Below the pieces are notes generated by a model. That model was not told the origin of the DNA. It saw nothing but the letters and a program-made list of their open reading frames with translations, and ran no database searches. Positions 54,696 to 63,022 of a DNA stretch of 64,000 nucleotides are shown piece after piece; the stretch's first letter is position 1; each line of letters opens with the position of its first letter. This DNA is from COE1 sp965114465. GTDB lineage: Bacteria; Bacillota; Clostridia; Lachnospirales; Lachnospiraceae. The stretch is from NCBI GenBank assembly GCA_965114465.1, contig CBCOYO010000001.1:1-64000 (forward strand), read 5' to 3'. The position numbers were made by a program, and so were the translations under genes.

Positions 54696-56936
54696 ATGAA
54701 GAAAAAAGCACTTACATTTATTCTAATCTCTGCGGTTACAGCACATCTTATTGGTGGCTGCGCAGCGCCTAATTCGGCGACAAATCAAACACAGCGCCCC
54801 GCCACAACGCAAAGCGAAGAAATTCCCTCCGCATCACAGATAGAAGAAAATATAGGCAACACCGATGAATCTGCCACCACTTTACCCACCCAGCAAGGTA
54901 TCGGCAATCGTCCTTTGCTTATCCAGACATCTTCCAACAATGCAGCTCCCAGCGTCACGCCGCAGGTTGCGCCATACACCATTAAATCCGATTTAAGCAA
55001 TATTGAGAATTTATGGCAGTTTTACTATAATGAAACAAAAACAGCGCTATTGGTAAAAAATGGATTTGTTGTCAGCGAAAACGGCGGACATGAATTTTTC
55101 GAAGGTTATGAACAAAACCGTTATAACCTTATCCCCAATTTTATAACAGTCGATTCTCTTATGCATACCTATCACCTGTATTTTAGCCATTTATTAAAAA
55201 ATATCGAAAAAGAAGCACTTTCGCAGCGTGTACTTGCGCTTAGCAATGAAATGCTGCAAGAAAGTATTGCGCAGTATCAAATATTAAAGAACAGCGAATG
55301 GGAAAGCGCCGCAAAGTGCAATGTGGCATTTTTTACTGTCGGCGCTATGCTGCTTGACGAAAATACAGTGCCAATTGATGATGTAAAAGATATTGTACAA
55401 ACCGAATACGCAAATATTCGTGAAGCAGGTGGAATTGCGCTGTCAGAAATTACAGGAGATGCCGAAGACTATTCTCAATATATCCCCCGCGGATATTATG
55501 AAGGTTCTGAACAACTTGAAAAATATTTTCAAGCCATGATGTGGTATGGCAGAATCCATTTTCGGCAAGATAATGAGGCGTTAACCCGCAGCGCGCTTCT
55601 TATTACAAAAGCACTTACTGATAATACAACAGCGTATGAATTATGGCAGGCAATTTACGCTGTAACCTCTTTTTTTGCAGGCGCCAGTGACGATTTAGGT
55701 GTGTGTGAATATGCACCGATTCTGAAAGAAATATACGGCGATTCCTTTACCGTAGATGCGCTTATCGGTAATACTGACGCATTTGCACAGTTTTGCATGA
55801 TGACAGCACAGCTTCCGACTCCTTTAATTAATTCCATTCCCATTGCAGACGGTGAGAACAATGTAATAAAAGGCTTCCGCTTTATGGGACAGCGGTTTAG
55901 TATCGACGCAGCGATTATGCAGCAGCTTATTTACAGCAATGTACAAGAAAACAGCCAAGGCTTAAAGCGTATGCTTCCGGATGTGCTCGACGTACCGGCA
56001 GCGCTTGGCAGTGATTTAGCATTACAGCTTTTGCAGGAAAACGGTGTCGCAGACTATGCAAACTACACAGAAAATATGGAACGTCTGCGAAATGCATTCT
56101 CAAAAAATAACCAGACACTGTGGTCTGCAAGTCTTTACGCAAACTGGCTGAACACATTGCGCCCACTGCTGGAACGTAAAGGGGAAGGCTATCCTATGTT
56201 TATGCAAAATGAGGAATGGGCTAAGAAAAATCTGGAATGTTTCGCAGGAAGTTTTACAGAATTAAAACACGATACAGTATTGTATTCCAAGCAGGTTATG
56301 GCAGAAATGGGCGGCGGATATGACGAAGAGCCCGACGACAGAGGCTATGTTGAACCCGAACCCGTTGTCTATACGCGATTTGCCACACTTGCCGATCAGG
56401 CAGCACAGGGACTGAAAACATATGGTATGTTAAATGCTGCTGACGAAGAAAACCTATCGCGTCTATCACAGATAGCAAACCAACTGTTCACGATTTCCAA
56501 CAAAGAACTGCAAGAAGAGGCACTGACAGACGAGGAATATGAATTTATCCGCACCTACGGAGGACTTTTGGAACATTTTTGGTATGACGCTATCAAAGAT
56601 GAAGCAGATTCGGAACATATATTTGCCGAAGAATATCCAGCGGCAGTTGTTGTAGATGTTGCGACAGACCCCAACGGCACGGTTTTGGAAATGGCTACCG
56701 GCGGGCCGGCTGCTATTGAAGTCGTTGTAAAAGTGGACGGCAAACTCAAAATCGCACGTGGCAGCGTATACTCTTTCTACCAATTCCCATGGCCGCTTGA
56801 CGACAGGCTAACTGACAGCAAATGGCGTCACTATATTGGTATGCAGGCGGACGACGAGGGAAATTATAATTATGAAATTCCAGAACAAATCCAGAAACCC
56901 GATTGGACAGAAACTTACCGCTATCATTGGGAATAA
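54696..56936 (+). CDS. DUF3160-family lipoprotein
   Basis: A 746-aa secreted lipoprotein (signal LTFILISAVTAHLIGGCAAP, Cys near residue 22), then a Thr/Gln/Pro-rich spacer to about 90 and a long helical DUF3160 domain. Typical stretches are LIPNFITVDSLMHTYHLYFSHLL and WASLYANWLNTLRPLLERKG. The C-terminal part includes ATGGPAAIEVVVKVDGKLKIARGSVYSFYQF. The function of the family is unknown. Its end overlaps the next gene by 65 bp, so the two products are linked in expression. GAGGAG precedes the start. Confidence 0.85.
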   Translation: MKKKALTFILISAVTAHLIGGCAAPNSATNQTQRPATTQSEEIPSASQIEENIGNTDESATTLPTQQGIGNRPLLIQTSSNNAAPSVTPQVAPYTIKSDLSNIENLWQFYYNETKTALLVKNGFVVSENGGHEFFEGYEQNRYNLIPNFITVDSLMHTYHLYFSHLLKNIEKEALSQRVLALSNEMLQESIAQYQILKNSEWESAAKCNVAFFTVGAMLLDENTVPIDDVKDIVQTEYANIREAGGIALSEITGDAEDYSQYIPRGYYEGSEQLEKYFQAMMWYGRIHFRQDNEALTRSALLITKALTDNTTAYELWQAIYAVTSFFAGASDDLGVCEYAPILKEIYGDSFTVDALIGNTDAFAQFCMMTAQLPTPLINSIPIADGENNVIKGFRFMGQRFSIDAAIMQQLIYSNVQENSQGLKRMLPDVLDVPAALGSDLALQLLQENGVADYANYTENMERLRNAFSKNNQTLWSASLYANWLNTLRPLLERKGEGYPMFMQNEEWAKKNLECFAGSFTELKHDTVLYSKQVMAEMGGGYDEEPDDRGYVEPEPVVYTRFATLADQAAQGLKTYGMLNAADEENLSRLSQIANQLFTISNKELQEEALTDEEYEFIRTYGGLLEHFWYDAIKDEADSEHIFAEEYPAAVVVDVATDPNGTVLEMATGGPAAIEVVVKVDGKLKIARGSVYSFYQFPWPLDDRLTDSKWRHYIGMQADDEGNYNYEIPEQIQKPDWTETYRYHWE

Positions 56937-58371
56937 ATTTTTCAAGAAAATATTGTTCATCGTGCCGGCGCTTCTTGGCGTCGGTGCTGTTTTCTATGCC
57001 CTATGGCTGCACGGCGTCTTTCTTCCGCACTGGATTACATGGAATCATAAAACATTTTGGGATCAATCCGGTGCATATGAAATCCAGCTTAACCATAAAT
57101 CTGTACAAATTCTGTATTTCAACAATCTTCTCTGGACTTCACCGGATACGATAAAAGTACAAGAGGCGCTATGCTGTGATATTGACAATGACAATAACGA
57201 CGAACTCATACTGCTTTGCTGGAAAATTGGCCGCTTTGGCAGGCATAAGCCCTTTTGGATCGAAAAAGATGAGTCAAACTGGTCACAGCATCTTTTCGTA
57301 TATGAATTACAGGGTACGAAAGTCCAGCCAAAATGGATGTCCTCCTATATCGGTTTTCAAGCCCGCACCATGCGCACAAACGGCAAAACTGCCCCTGCCG
57401 TCCGTCTATGGCTAACTGATTTAGACAGAATTGTCAGCAGTTGGTTTTGGGATTCTTGGGGCTTTACAAAAGAAAAAACAGATGTGTCTTTTACTATATT
57501 TGGCGATAATCTTATCCATGAACCAATTTACTGTTATGGATTGCAGCAAGAACCCACATTTGACTTTTTATTTGAAAATATACAAGATGTTATCAAAAAT
57601 AGTGATATTGCAGTTCTTAATCAGGAAACACCCTTAACTGACAATCCGCAGCAGTACAGCGATTATCCACGTTTTGGCACACCCGTCAATGTCGGGCAGG
57701 CAATTGTTGATGCCGGATTTGATGTGGTTACCTGCGCAACGAACCATATTTTGGATAAAGGAAGCAGCGGCGTTGATTTTACAAAGGAATTTTTTTCCTC
57801 TAACAATATAAAATGCCTTGGTATACAGACAACCGACGAAACGGACTATTGCCCTTATGAAATGATTACCCGCAATGGCATCCGCTTTGCGCTGCTCAAC
57901 TACACCTACGGCACTAACGGATTCAAACTTCCGGAAAATGCGCCCTATATAGTTCATCGCTTCAACAGCGAAACACAAATCCGCAGTGATATTGCACTGG
58001 CAAAACAGAACGCTGACTTTGTGATTGTTTTTGCCCATTGGGGTACAGAAAATACACAGCAGATAGATGATTTTCAAAGAAAATGGACACAAATTTTCCT
58101 AGACTGCGAAGTGGATGTGGTCGTCGGCACACATCCTCATGTGTTGCAGCCCTATAAAATATTAAAAAGCGACAGCGGGCATCCAATGCTGATCTACTAT
58201 TCTATCGGAAACTATATCAGCGCTCAGCCAAAAGCTTCCTGCGTCAAAGGCGGCATGGCGACATTTACAGTTTCATTAACTGATTCAGGATATGTCATAA
58301 CCGATTATTCCCTGCAGCCCCTGACGATCCGTTGGCATAAAGGCGGGAAATACAGCACGAGCCTTAATTAA
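56872..58371 (+). CDS. CapA-like metallophosphatase-fold membrane protein
   Basis: A 499-aa protein (start MKFQNKSRNPIGQKLTAIIG; a start at 56836 has no ribosome site) with an N-terminal membrane helix (about 27-47), about 180 residues of uncommon sequence that may sense or bind substrate, and a C-terminal CapA/PGA-synthesis domain (about 205-490). Its motifs are FTIFGDNLIHEP, LNQETPLTD, ATNHILDKG, VFAHWGTE, VVGTHPHVLQP and YYSIGNYI, all expected for the metallophosphoesterase fold. CapA proteins take part in poly-gamma-glutamate or capsule export. No capB/C genes lie nearby, so another envelope polymer is possible. It overlaps the DUF3160 gene. Confidence 0.85.
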   Translation: MKFQNKSRNPIGQKLTAIIGNKFFKKILFIVPALLGVGAVFYALWLHGVFLPHWITWNHKTFWDQSGAYEIQLNHKSVQILYFNNLLWTSPDTIKVQEALCCDIDNDNNDELILLCWKIGRFGRHKPFWIEKDESNWSQHLFVYELQGTKVQPKWMSSYIGFQARTMRTNGKTAPAVRLWLTDLDRIVSSWFWDSWGFTKEKTDVSFTIFGDNLIHEPIYCYGLQQEPTFDFLFENIQDVIKNSDIAVLNQETPLTDNPQQYSDYPRFGTPVNVGQAIVDAGFDVVTCATNHILDKGSSGVDFTKEFFSSNNIKCLGIQTTDETDYCPYEMITRNGIRFALLNYTYGTNGFKLPENAPYIVHRFNSETQIRSDIALAKQNADFVIVFAHWGTENTQQIDDFQRKWTQIFLDCEVDVVVGTHPHVLQPYKILKSDSGHPMLIYYSIGNYISAQPKASCVKGGMATFTVSLTDSGYVITDYSLQPLTIRWHKGGKYSTSLN

Positions 58372-58384
58372 TCCAATAGCAATT

Positions 58385-58486
58385 TATACTGCACACCGAT
58401 TAAATTTACAGTACAACCAGACTGCGAACCGCCAGTCATGTACTTTCCTGACGGCATCACTGTAAATTCTGGCGGTTTGCAGTATA
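58385..58486. other. Structured intergenic element with interleaved stems
   Basis: Outer arms TATACTGCA (58385-58393) and TGCAGTATA (58478-58486). Two inner pairs cross: AATTTACAGT (58403-58412) with ACTGTAAATT (58459-58468), and AACCGCCAG (58427-58435) with CTGGCGGTT (58469-58477). The pairing order forms a pseudoknot inside an outer helix. It lies 14 bp after the CapA-like gene and has no T run, so it is not an ordinary terminator. Confidence 0.55.
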
Positions 58487-58497
58487 TAATGTGTCCC

Positions 58498-58701
58498 TTA
58501 ATGAATATCCAATTCCGGCGGCACGTCTATTTCATCTGAAACATATTTTCCGTTCTTCTTACGTTGTCGTACACATTCTGTCAGCAGGTACTCTATTTGT
58601 CCATTTACGGAGCGGAAATCGTCTTCCGCCCAAGCTGCAATTGCATCATACAATTTCGTGGAAAGCCTAAGAGGTACCTGCTTTTTTCCCGATTCTCCCA
58701 T
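58498..58701 (-). CDS. Ribbon-helix-helix (Arc-like) DNA-binding protein
   Basis: A 67-aa protein: MGESGKKQVPLRLSTKLYDA gives a short strand and first helix, and DFRSVNGQIEYLLTECVRQR a second helix, the Arc/MetJ ribbon-helix-helix plan. It follows the SPFH gene with a 112-bp gap containing a long hairpin. Small RHH proteins next to an SPFH protein may control the operon; the palindromic boxes over the SPFH promoter are candidate sites. Ribosome spacing is a little long. Confidence 0.75.
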   Translation of the reverse strand: MGESGKKQVPLRLSTKLYDAIAAWAEDDFRSVNGQIEYLLTECVRQRKKNGKYVSDEIDVPPELDIH

Positions 58702-58758
58702 CCCGATAAGGCACTCCTTTCTTTCTTTGATTGGGGCACTTTTTTATCTAGCATAGTA

Positions 58759-58807
58759 AGGAACTGTTAATAAATTACTTGTCACAAGTAATTTCTGAAC
58801 AGTTCCT
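58759..58807. repeat. Long nested hairpin between the SPFH and RHH genes
   Basis: AGGAACTGTT/AACAGTTCCT (58759-58768, 58798-58807) surround ATTACTTG/CAAGTAAT with loop TCA. It is not followed by a T run. It may limit expression of the downstream RHH gene or stabilise the SPFH transcript. Confidence 0.6.
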
Positions 58808-58813
58808 AATATA

Positions 58814-59818
58814 TTAATACAAACTGCCAGAATTGACAATCGGCTGTGCATCGCGGTTTCCGCAAAGAACCACCAGCAGATTTGACACCATTGCCGCTTT
58901 TCGCTCCTCGTCGAGTTCCACAATATGTTTCTCGCCCAAGCGCTCCAATGCCATTTCTACCATTCCGACAGCACCATCCACAATCATTTTTCTTGCGTCA
59001 ATCACTGCTGATGCCTGCTGTCTTTGCAGCATTGCCGCCGCAATCTCTGTTGCATAGGCAAGATATGTAATCCTCGCTTCTACAATTTCAATTCCTGCTT
59101 CTTCTACTCTTTTCTGAATCTCACCACGTATCCGCTCCGCAACAATTTCACTAGAACCACGAAGACTTCCCTCGTCTGCAATACCATCGCCGGTCGTATC
59201 CACATTCGGCGCAACATCATAAGGATAAATCCGCACAATATCCCGCAGCGCACTGTCACACTGTAATGATAAAAATTCTTTGTAATTATCGACATTAAAT
59301 ACTGCTTTTGCCGTATCGACAACCCGCCAAGTTACTGCAATGCCAATCTCAATCGGTGTACCAAGACAATCATTAATTTTTTGCTTGCTGTTATTTAATG
59401 TCATAATTTTAAGAGAGATTTTTTTGCTCGTTGCTTCTGCTGATACATTTGCTGCACTGTTTACTGCTCCCCCATTATTCACATCCCCGCTTTGGCTTAA
59501 CTTCGTCTTTGCCGCCGGATTGATACTGGAACAAAATGGATTGACAAAATAAAATCCATCTTCCTTTAACGTTCCCACATATTTTCCGAACAAGGTTAAC
59601 ACAAGTGCTTCCTGTGGTTTTAATACCTTTAAACCTCCACATAAAATAATCGCCGCTCCCAAACCAAGAATTGCTAGGATAAATAACACAGGATTTCCGC
59701 TGCTGTCAATCATCATTCCCCCAGCAATCAACGCTGCAATTGACAATACAAACAGCAAAAGAATTCCAAACAAAGCCGCCATACCATGTTTTTTCCCTGT
59801 AATCATTTTTTCTTCCAT
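58814..59818 (-). CDS. SPFH/stomatin-like membrane protein
   Basis: A 334-aa protein with two N-terminal hydrophobic segments (about 13-34 and 43-62) and an SPFH/band 7 domain (VLKPQEALVLTLFGKYVGTL ... YFVNPFC, to about 250), then a helical region (AAMLQRQQASAVIDARKMIV). Such proteins build membrane microdomain scaffolds. A Ser/Asn/Ala-rich insertion (SGDVNNGGAVNSAANVSAEA) splits the early SPFH region. GGAGGG eight bases upstream fixes the start. It is the first gene of a two-gene unit with the RHH protein. Confidence 0.9.
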   Translation of the reverse strand: MEEKMITGKKHGMAALFGILLLFVLSIAALIAGGMMIDSSGNPVLFILAILGLGAAIILCGGLKVLKPQEALVLTLFGKYVGTLKEDGFYFVNPFCSSINPAAKTKLSQSGDVNNGGAVNSAANVSAEATSKKISLKIMTLNNSKQKINDCLGTPIEIGIAVTWRVVDTAKAVFNVDNYKEFLSLQCDSALRDIVRIYPYDVAPNVDTTGDGIADEGSLRGSSEIVAERIRGEIQKRVEEAGIEIVEARITYLAYATEIAAAMLQRQQASAVIDARKMIVDGAVGMVEMALERLGEKHIVELDEERKAAMVSNLLVVLCGNRDAQPIVNSGSLY

Positions 59819-59903
59819 ATCCCTTACCCTCCTAAATACTATGCATAAAAAATATAGTGTTTTAATATGTTAAATATTTTTTGCATATTTATTTGATATC
59901 ATT

Positions 59904-59932
59904 ATGATATCATTATGCAATGATATTGTCAA
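59904..59932 (-). promoter_or_regulatory. SPFH promoter overlapped by palindromic boxes
   Basis: TTGACA, 17-bp spacer, TATCAT on the minus strand. The spacer and -10 are filled with symmetric repeats: ATGATATCAT (59904-59913) and TATCATT-ATGC-AATGATA (59908-59925), with another GATATCAT at 59895-59902. This is a likely operator array for the RHH protein. Confidence 0.65.
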
Positions 59933-59940
59933 GACAATAT

Positions 59941-60162
59941 TTTAATAATTTCAGAAAGTATGTCATTTTTGTGGGTATTTCTCAACGGTTCTTTTTTCAG
60001 ATTCACTAATACCTGCTTTAAGATTGCAAAGTCCTTTGTTTTTCATGCTATTTTACTTCATACATTATGAGATTCTCCGAAAGGTTTTCTATTGTCTTAT
60101 CTCTGTCGGGGAAATGTTCCGAAATAATAATAATTATGAAAAGTTAAAATTTCTTAAAATAA
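59941..60162. other. Intergenic region without recognised features
   Basis: About 220 bp of AT-rich sequence between the divergent SPFH and ToxI-like transcripts, with no convincing reading frame or repeat family member. Confidence 0.5.
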
Positions 60163-60191
60163 ATTGTACTTAATCAGAAATAGTGTATACG
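60163..60191 (+). promoter_or_regulatory. Probable promoter of the ToxI-like RNA
   Basis: TTGTAC, 17-bp spacer, TATACG; both hexamers are imperfect. Transcription would begin just before the first antitoxin repeat at 60202. Confidence 0.45.
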
Positions 60192-60201
60192 AAATATAGT
60201 A

Positions 60202-60277
60202 GGTGATGCACAGCCTTATAAGTGAGCAAGTTATGAGTGGGTGATGCACAGCCCTTAAGTGAGCGAGTTAACAGATG
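60202..60277 (+). ncRNA. ToxI-like type III antitoxin RNA (two 38-nt repeats)
   Basis: Two tandem repeats with a 38-nt period (60202-60239, 60240-60277). Both begin GGTGATGCACAGCC and share AAGTGAGC(A/G)AGTTA. The pattern AGGTGAT ... CC ... TTAAGTG resembles my memory of the repeats of the ToxIN antitoxin, in which each unit folds into a pseudoknot and binds one toxin. A terminator and then the toxin gene follow at once, the standard type III layout in which a leaky terminator sets the RNA-to-toxin ratio. Two repeats is the low end for such systems. Confidence 0.72.
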
Positions 60278-60305
60278 GCAGGGACTACTTAAGTCTCTGC
60301 CTTTT
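60277..60305 (+). terminator. Terminator between antitoxin RNA and toxin
   Basis: GGCAGGGACT and AGTCTCTGCC (one G-T pair) form a 10-bp stem with a 5-base loop, followed by TTTTCT. Confidence 0.85.
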
Positions 60306-60319
60306 CTGTAGATAGACAA

Positions 60320-60592
60320 ATGGGTATTATGAAAAACAATATTAAAATATATGGTGTGAAAGATGCATACATAAAATACTTGAGTCAATATCAGAAACAT
60401 TTATTTTTGCATGAAGGCGGATTGTTTGGACAAAAATATATAGGAACTGTTTTGGATATTAACGGATTTTATTATTTTGCACCATTATCTTCGTTTAAGT
60501 CCAAACACAAAAAAATGAAAGAAAGTGTAGATTTTATCAAATTAAAAGACTATGCGGTTATCAATATAAATAATATGATTCCGATTCTCTAA
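60320..60592 (+). pseudogene. Truncated ToxN/AbiQ-family endoribonuclease
   Basis: A 90-aa product (the ATG at 60329 is an alternative start) that matches the N-terminal half of type III toxins: DAYIKYLSQYQKHL, KYIGTVLDINGFYYFAPLSS, FKSKHKKMKESVDFIKLKD and ININNMIPI. APLSSxKxKH is the active-site segment of these sequence-specific RNases. Family members are about 170-180 aa; this one stops directly after the NNMIP block, and no C-terminal half is found in other frames downstream. It is thus likely inactive, although the fold core is present. The upstream repeats and terminator remain intact. Ribosome binding is weak. Confidence 0.75.
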
Positions 60593-60795
60593 GAACAATT
60601 CTGGCTGCCATTTATCATGAAGGTAAGAGAACAGCTTTTAATAATTGCATCACCTGTATATACTGATGTATCCAGTCCATTTACTACAGCTTTGTTTATG
60701 GATTGTCCCGTTATGCATTGCTCCAAATACCGGACTTTGGATTGTCGGCTTTATCTGCCCGCTGCGGCGAAAAAACGCTGTAATCCGCAAATATT

Positions 60796-61545
60796 CTATA
60801 TCCTGACAACAGGCATATAGGCATAACCCGACTTATGATCCAAAGTATCAAACACTTCCAACTCCTGCGCTCCATTTTGAGCCATTCCAAAACCATGCGC
60901 TGGCATAAAATAGTCCCTGATATATGCGAAAAGTTCCCATATCTCGCAGTGTTCCTTACAAACCAGTTGTGATGTTTCCTTATTCGTATATGCCCTTATA
61001 TATAATGAAGCAGGCATTTTGTATACCTCTACATCGTCGGGCTGTTCTTCCGTCGTAACCTCCCGCACAAATCCATATGCGCGCTGGCTCATATCACGCC
61101 AAAAATTGACACTTAGATTGACATCATAAATTGGCAGTACCGTTTCCTTCAATTTGCTAAATGCCGTTTGTTTTTCTTCTTCTGACGATGCGTCGATTGC
61201 TGTGTTAAAGCTGTCTTCACTCTGAAAATCCTTTGCATATATTATTTTTCCGGCAAATATTGTTTCCGGCTTCTCAACAATCTCAAAGCGCGCTCCGTTT
61301 ATCGTTATTGTATCTACGATTTTCTCCGCATTTTGTATTTCGGTATCCAGCAAGTCGTCAACAGAAATATGAAAAATTTGTGCCAGCAATTTTAAATTAT
61401 ATACGTCTGGTAGACAATCTCCGTTCTCCCACTTCGACACAGCCTGTTCCGATACACCAATCTTAAACGCTACCTCTTTCTGAGAGTATTCATTCTTCAA
61501 CCGAAATGATTTCACCCGTTTTCCAAAGTCAACCTGATTAAACAT
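60796..61545 (-). CDS. XRE-family regulator with C-terminal effector-binding domain
   Basis: A 249-aa protein; AGGAG precedes the ATG at 61545 (MFNQVDFGKRVKSFRLKNEY). An N-terminal helix-turn-helix (about 6-60, YSQKEVAFKIGVSEQAVSKW) is followed by a linker and a C-terminal domain of GyrI/AraC effector-binding type (about 85-249, FEIVEKPETIFAGKIIYAKD ... EVFDTLDHKSGYAYMPVV), which binds small ligands. Target genes are unknown; no close operon partner. Between its stop and the ToxN fragment are about 200 bp without a clear gene. Confidence 0.85.
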   Translation of the reverse strand: MFNQVDFGKRVKSFRLKNEYSQKEVAFKIGVSEQAVSKWENGDCLPDVYNLKLLAQIFHISVDDLLDTEIQNAEKIVDTITINGARFEIVEKPETIFAGKIIYAKDFQSEDSFNTAIDASSEEEKQTAFSKLKETVLPIYDVNLSVNFWRDMSQRAYGFVREVTTEEQPDDVEVYKMPASLYIRAYTNKETSQLVCKEHCEIWELFAYIRDYFMPAHGFGMAQNGAQELEVFDTLDHKSGYAYMPVVRI

Positions 61546-61680
61546 ACGTGTTCTCCTTCTTTTATACAATTTTAAATACAACAAGTTTCTATGTTTTTAT
61601 TCTAACTTACATCTAAACAGGAAACAACTTTATATCTTTTTATGAAAACGGCGAAGAACTCAACCGTAGGTTGTCTTTAT

Positions 61681-62145
61681 CTATTGCAAGCATTCCGGAT
61701 CTCCTATCTCCTCATTTCCAAGATATTTTATATATTCTTTTCCTTCATAAAAATTCATTATCGGACGCCGGAGTTTTGACGGGAACAATGGTAATTTATT
61801 CAGTATAGATAAATCCAGCCAGTCAAACCCAACTTGATTCGTATCACCATGAAGTATTGCATTTGGATCATTTCCCAAGTAATCACATAAAAATACGAAA
61901 TCCACTCTGTGAAAACTTTCACCGTGAACTCCCTCAATAACAAAAAGCAAATCTTTACATTTAACCTTTATGCCTGCTTCTTCTCTAACTTCTCGTTCAA
62001 CCGTCTGAGGAAGCATTTCTTCGCAGTCTTGACCTCCGCCGGGTAAAATATACCATTCCTCCCTGCCGTCATTCAACTTAATTGCAAGCAGTCTACCATT
62101 TTGAATTATAACTGCTTTCGCAGAAGTTCGTATTTGCCTTGACAT
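61681..62145 (-). CDS. Nudix hydrolase
   Basis: A 154-aa protein (MSRQIRTSAKAVIIQNGRLL; ATG at 62157 is an alternative) with one Nudix domain and the box GGGQDCEEMLPQTVEREVRE followed by EAGI. It hydrolyses a nucleoside diphosphate linked to another moiety; the substrate is unknown. A C-terminal extension of about 50 residues (NKLPLFPSKLRRPIMNFYEG) is usual in this branch. Its 5' leader is similar to that of pyrF. Confidence 0.87.
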   Translation of the reverse strand: MSRQIRTSAKAVIIQNGRLLAIKLNDGREEWYILPGGGQDCEEMLPQTVEREVREEAGIKVKCKDLLFVIEGVHGESFHRVDFVFLCDYLGNDPNAILHGDTNQVGFDWLDLSILNKLPLFPSKLRRPIMNFYEGKEYIKYLGNEEIGDPECLQ

Positions 62146-62374
62146 ATTTTTCACCATTCCTTTCCAGTCACAAACAAAACCTAAAAGAAACTTTCACACT
62201 TCACAGTGCGAATTTTCTTTCACTCTTTAATCCTTTCACTACTTCTAAAGAATACATTCTTAGGAACTGAAAAAATAACATAACAATATGGTGCAGGATA
62301 TAGCTTCGAGAGTGCAAGTCAAAAGCATAAGCATAGAAGGCTATGTTTTTGACCTGTACAATCGGAAACACAGA

Positions 62375-62539
62375 CTAGTACCCCGTTTTTTAATTCCTCA
62401 TATACCCAGCACTCGCTATTTGCATCATTGCTGCGTTGTCGTCAGTCAACGATGCCACCGCATCGCTTCCTTCCTCCGCCTTGCACTGATGCAAATATTA
62501 AGCACTTTGTATATAAGGATTAAGAAAACGGCGTACTAG
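62375..62539. mobile_element. 165-bp MITE-like element with terminal inverted repeats
   Basis: Ends CTAGTACCCCGTTTTTTAAT and ATTAAGAAAACGGCGTACTAG (about 28 bp, few mismatches). Inside, CTATTTGCATCA and TGATGCAAATA form a second inverted pair around TTGCTGCGTTGTCGTCAGTC. No transposase. CTAG at both tips may reflect the insertion target. The only open frame (62288-62539, plus strand) runs through these repeats and is not coding. The rest of 62158-62374 shows no gene. Confidence 0.65.
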
Positions 62540-62749
62540 CAAAATTGTTATAATACATAACGCCAGAATTTACCATTCTGCACTGGTTAAACGTATATGG
62601 CTGGCATTATGTAGTCAGGTTACTCGGAAATTTTAACTGTTAAGCAGTATAAGTAATTTATTTACAGTTCCTTATATCTGTATCTTCATATATCACAATT
62701 GACCCTTCGATTATACCACTTCCAATTTCCATTTGCCACATAAATTATA

Positions 62750-62848
62750 GAGGCTGTCGCAATAAGCCTTGATTATACAAAATATCGTGTTAAACGCAAC
62801 ACGTTATTATAATATCTTGTATAGATCTTCCTTAATGCGACAGCCCCT
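62750..62848. repeat. Family A palindromic repeat, inverted copy
   Basis: The reverse complement starts GAGGGGCTGTCGCATTAAGG and aligns over its length with 25734-25831. A near-perfect inverted repeat at the ends and no coding capacity. Confidence 0.85.
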
Positions 62849-62875
62849 CATATTTCTTATTGTTATCAACCTTGC

Positions 62876-62978
62876 TATACTCACGAACGATTCGATTTTC
62901 CTTTCTGCACAGCATTATTGCCCGCTTATGCAATATGAGTTGTGCAGAAATTGGAAAATCTTAACGGTCGTCAGTATA
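62876..62978. repeat. Family B palindromic repeat, copy 3
   Basis: A 103-bp near-palindrome with TATACTCACGA...CAGTATA ends, nearly identical to 8374-8477. It lies 27 bp after family A and 45 bp before the end of the permease gene, so two element families sit side by side here. Confidence 0.85.
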
Positions 62979-63022
62979 CCTTATACGCTTTTATAAAACC
63001 CTCTTATTTCCCGTTTAATCCT

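Noticed and set aside
60593..60795. Missing C-terminal half of ToxN in another frame
   Set aside because: The alternative frames are short and show none of the hydrophobic-basic helices or the conserved end expected for the family.
62288..62539. 83-codon plus-strand open frame
   Set aside because: It runs through the terminal inverted repeats of the MITE-like element and has no ribosome site.
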